A DNA stretch of 8,438 bases from Zymomonas sp. Lineage in GTDB: Bacteria > Pseudomonadota > Alphaproteobacteria > Sphingomonadales > Sphingomonadaceae. Position numbers and translations under genes: made by a program. Under the pieces are notes generated by a model. That model was not told the DNA's origin. It made no database searches and worked only from the letters and a program-made list of their open reading frames with translations. The DNA is taken from positions 1 through 8,438 of the forward strand of contig JAIYAJ010000166.1 of NCBI GenBank assembly GCA_027489105.1, read 5' to 3'. The stretch's first letter is position 1; every line of letters starts with the position of its first letter. This document shows, in pieces, positions 6,179-8,438 of this stretch.

Positions 6179-8438
6179 ATGACCACGTCTCTCGCCTTCG
6201 GGCGCCTGCTTCTTGTCTCGACGGCGCTGATGTCGCCCGCCGCGCTGCTCGCGCAGGCCGCGCCGACCACCGCTGCTCCCACCACCTCCGCCGCACCGGC
6301 GAAGGCCACGACCGACGATGACGAGCAGGTCGAAATCTCGACCCTGGGCGCCAGCAATCGCGACATCGTCGTGACCGGCCGCCGCCAGGAGAACACGATC
6401 CGCACGACCCCGCAGGTCATTTCGGTTCTCTCCTCGGCCGACATCGCCCGCACCGGCGACGGCGACATTGCCGGCGCGCTCCAGCGCGTCACCGGCCTCT
6501 CGGTCGTCGGCAACGGCTTCGTCTATGTCCGCGGCCTCGGCGACCGTTACTCGCTCGCGCTGCTCAACGGTTCGCCGCTGCCGAGCCCCGAGCCGCTCAA
6601 GCGCGTCGTTCCGCTCGACATCTTTCCGACGAGCATCCTCGCCTCGTCGCTGGTGCAGAAGAGCTATTCGGCCAATTATCCCCGCGAGTTCGGCGGTGGC
6701 GTGATCAACCTCACCACCAAGGCGATCCCGAAAGAGCCGTTTCTGTCGATCGGCGGCTCGATCGCAGGCAACACCGAGACCACCGGCCAGCTCGGCTATA
6801 CCTATTATGGTTCGGACTATGACTGGTTCGGCTTCGACGACGGCACCCGCGACATTCCGGCGGGCCTGAAGTCGGCGATCAAGGCGTCGGGCACCAAGCC
6901 GATCGTCCAGGGCAGCGACTATAGCGCCGCCGACCTGCAGGGCTTCGCGGCGAGCCTTGCCAATGCCAGCACCTCGCTGCTCCAGCGCAACCGGAACATC
7001 CCGGCCAATTTCTCGGCCGACCTGACCGGCGGCACCGCGATGGACACCGACAGCGGCCGCATCGGCATCCTCGCAGGCCTCGGCTTCAGCAACAGCTGGC
7101 GCACCCGCGACGTGCTGCAGCAGTCGTCGATCGACCCGGACCTTGCCGGCATTCCGCAGACCCAGTTCCAGACCGTCATCACCGAGAACCACGTGACAGT
7201 GAACGGCCTGCTCGGCCTCGGCGCCGAAGTGAACGACCACAAATTCCGCTGGACCAACTTGTTCATCCGCGACACGGTCAAGCAGGGTCGACTGTCGGCC
7301 GGTTTCAACCGCAACGTCGAGGACCAGGAAGAGGGTCAGCCGGCCTCGCTGATCCGCCAGAACACCTTCTGGTTCGAACGCCAGTTGATCGACACCCAGG
7401 CGGTCGCCGAACTCCGCTTCGACAAGCTCAGCATCGACCTGCGCGGCACCTATGCCAATTCGCAGCGCGAGAGCCCCTATGAGCGCAGCTTCAGCTATAA
7501 TTACAATGCGGGCGTGGGCGACTATATCAACAACCTCGCCTCGGGCGGCCAGTCGGCCGACATCGCCTTCAGCGATCTGAACGAAGACGTCTACGCGGCC
7601 AGCGGCGACCTGTCCTACAAGCTCGACGGCGCGCTGCGCGGCACGATCTCGGCGGGCTATTCGTTCAACGACACGAAGCGCCAGTCGGACCGCTACCAGT
7701 TCCAGTTCTTCCGGCCCGCCGGCGCTCTGGATCAGGCGGTCGCACAGTTGCGCCCCGACTATCTGCTGTCGGACTATAATATCTACACCTACAACATCCA
7801 GCTGCGCGACGTGTCGGGCGCGGAGGGGTCGCGCGCCTATCGCGCGGGCCTGCGCATCCACGCCGGCTACGGCCAGGCCGAGATCGAGGCGACCGACAAG
7901 CTGCGCGTCCAGGCGGGTGTCCGCTACGAGGATGCGGAGCAGGTCGTCACCCCCGACGCCGGACCGGGCACCACCCTGTCGAAGAGCTATTTCCTGCCGG
8001 CGCTGACCCTGACCTATAATTTCAGGGACGACATGCAATTCCGCGTGGCGGCCTCGAAGACGATCGCCCGCCCGCAGTTCCGTGAGCTGGCGCGCCAGAT
8101 CTATCAGGACTTCGACAGCGATCGCCAGTTCACCGGCAATCCCTTCCTGACCGACTCGCAGCTCTACAACGCCGAAGCGCGCTATGAGTGGTATTTCGAC
8201 CGCAACCAGCGCTTCTCCGTGGCCGGCTTCTTCAAGAAGATCGACAACCCGATCGAGGCTGCAGCCTTCTTCGCGGGCGGCGGCTCGCTGCGGACCGCCT
8301 TCGCCAACGCACCCGAAGCACATCTTTACGGTGCCGAGTTCGAGCTCGAGAAGCATTTTCCGCTCGACTTCCTGAGCGGTGATTTCTTCGCGACGAAGCG
8401 CATCGTCACGATCGCCAACTACACCTACACCAAGTCGA
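6179..8438 (+). CDS. TonB-dependent outer-membrane receptor, partial (3' end outside window)
   Basis: A ligand-gated beta-barrel that imports a substrate across the outer membrane using energy from TonB/ExbB/ExbD. ATG 6179 follows GGGGA (6168-6172) by 6 bp; 753 codons are open to the window edge with no stop. A Sec signal peptide spans about residues 1-27 (hydrophobic LLLVSTALM, cleavage after AQA). An Ala/Thr/Pro-rich spacer follows, then the TonB box DIVVTG (62-67). The plug domain (about 72-182) contains VRGLGDRYSLALLNG (117-131), PSPEPLKRVVPLDIFP (135-150) and EFGGGVINLTTK (170-181). The rest is barrel, with alternating aromatic strands such as LTLTYNF; the last strands are outside. There is no FecA-like N-terminal signalling domain. 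The substrate cannot be read from sequence. It lies 79 bp after the lipoprotein gene and is probably in the same transcription unit. Confidence 0.93.
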   Translation, partial: MTTSLAFGRLLLVSTALMSPAALLAQAAPTTAAPTTSAAPAKATTDDDEQVEISTLGASNRDIVVTGRRQENTIRTTPQVISVLSSADIARTGDGDIAGALQRVTGLSVVGNGFVYVRGLGDRYSLALLNGSPLPSPEPLKRVVPLDIFPTSILASSLVQKSYSANYPREFGGGVINLTTKAIPKEPFLSIGGSIAGNTETTGQLGYTYYGSDYDWFGFDDGTRDIPAGLKSAIKASGTKPIVQGSDYSAADLQGFAASLANASTSLLQRNRNIPANFSADLTGGTAMDTDSGRIGILAGLGFSNSWRTRDVLQQSSIDPDLAGIPQTQFQTVITENHVTVNGLLGLGAEVNDHKFRWTNLFIRDTVKQGRLSAGFNRNVEDQEEGQPASLIRQNTFWFERQLIDTQAVAELRFDKLSIDLRGTYANSQRESPYERSFSYNYNAGVGDYINNLASGGQSADIAFSDLNEDVYAASGDLSYKLDGALRGTISAGYSFNDTKRQSDRYQFQFFRPAGALDQAVAQLRPDYLLSDYNIYTYNIQLRDVSGAEGSRAYRAGLRIHAGYGQAEIEATDKLRVQAGVRYEDAEQVVTPDAGPGTTLSKSYFLPALTLTYNFRDDMQFRVAASKTIARPQFRELARQIYQDFDSDRQFTGNPFLTDSQLYNAEARYEWYFDRNQRFSVAGFFKKIDNPIEAAAFFAGGGSLRTAFANAPEAHLYGAEFELEKHFPLDFLSGDFFATKRIVTIANYTYTKS

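Noticed and set aside
5975..8356. 793-codon open frame on the minus strand opposite the TonB receptor
   Set aside because: It is antisense to a receptor with clear signal peptide, TonB box and plug. Its translation is Val/Ala/Arg/Asp-rich low-complexity protein without recognisable domains, the usual shadow in GC-rich DNA.

Overview
The window is GC-rich DNA with densely packed genes, all on the + strand. Codon use, the alanine-rich proteins and a TonB receptor carrying a DIVVTG TonB box suggest an alphaproteobacterium, most likely a sphingomonad (Sphingomonas/Sphingobium/Rhizorhabdus group). This placement is inferred from style and gene content, not from a marker gene.

Layout. (1) Bases 1-965 are the 3' part of a zinc-dependent M28-family aminopeptidase, followed by a perfect 12-bp hairpin that probably ends its transcript. 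(2) Bases 1028-3730 are a compact arsenic-resistance operon: arsR (arsenite-sensing repressor), arsC (arsenate reductase of the low-molecular-weight phosphatase type), acr3 (arsenite efflux permease) and arsH (NADPH-dependent FMN reductase, likely methylarsenite oxidase). The genes are separated by 10 bp, 2 bp and a 4-bp overlap. A palindrome covers the arsR start region and is the probable ArsR operator. Arsenate is reduced by ArsC, arsenite is exported by Acr3, and ArsH detoxifies trivalent methylated arsenicals. (3) Bases 3809-4447 encode a stand-alone 2-oxoglutarate/Fe(II) dioxygenase of the prolyl-4-hydroxylase type. (4) From 4458 to the window end lies a second system. A good match to a PhoB box (CTGTC repeats 11 bp apart) is followed by a surface lipoprotein with a Thr-Pro linker and a predicted beta-helix body, a structured intercistronic hairpin, and a TonB-dependent outer-membrane receptor that runs off the window.

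Most interesting point. The lipoprotein/receptor pair looks like an uncharacterised outer-membrane capture-and-uptake unit whose upstream region suggests control by phosphate starvation. It lies right after genes that detoxify arsenate, a phosphate analogue. The Pho link rests on one sequence motif, and the substrate is unknown. The ars operon is conventional in content. Its details of note are a start codon with no Shine-Dalgarno inside the operator, and a C-terminal cysteine site in ArsR.

No tRNA, rRNA, CRISPR array, insertion sequence or attachment site was seen. No intergenic gap exceeds about 130 bases.
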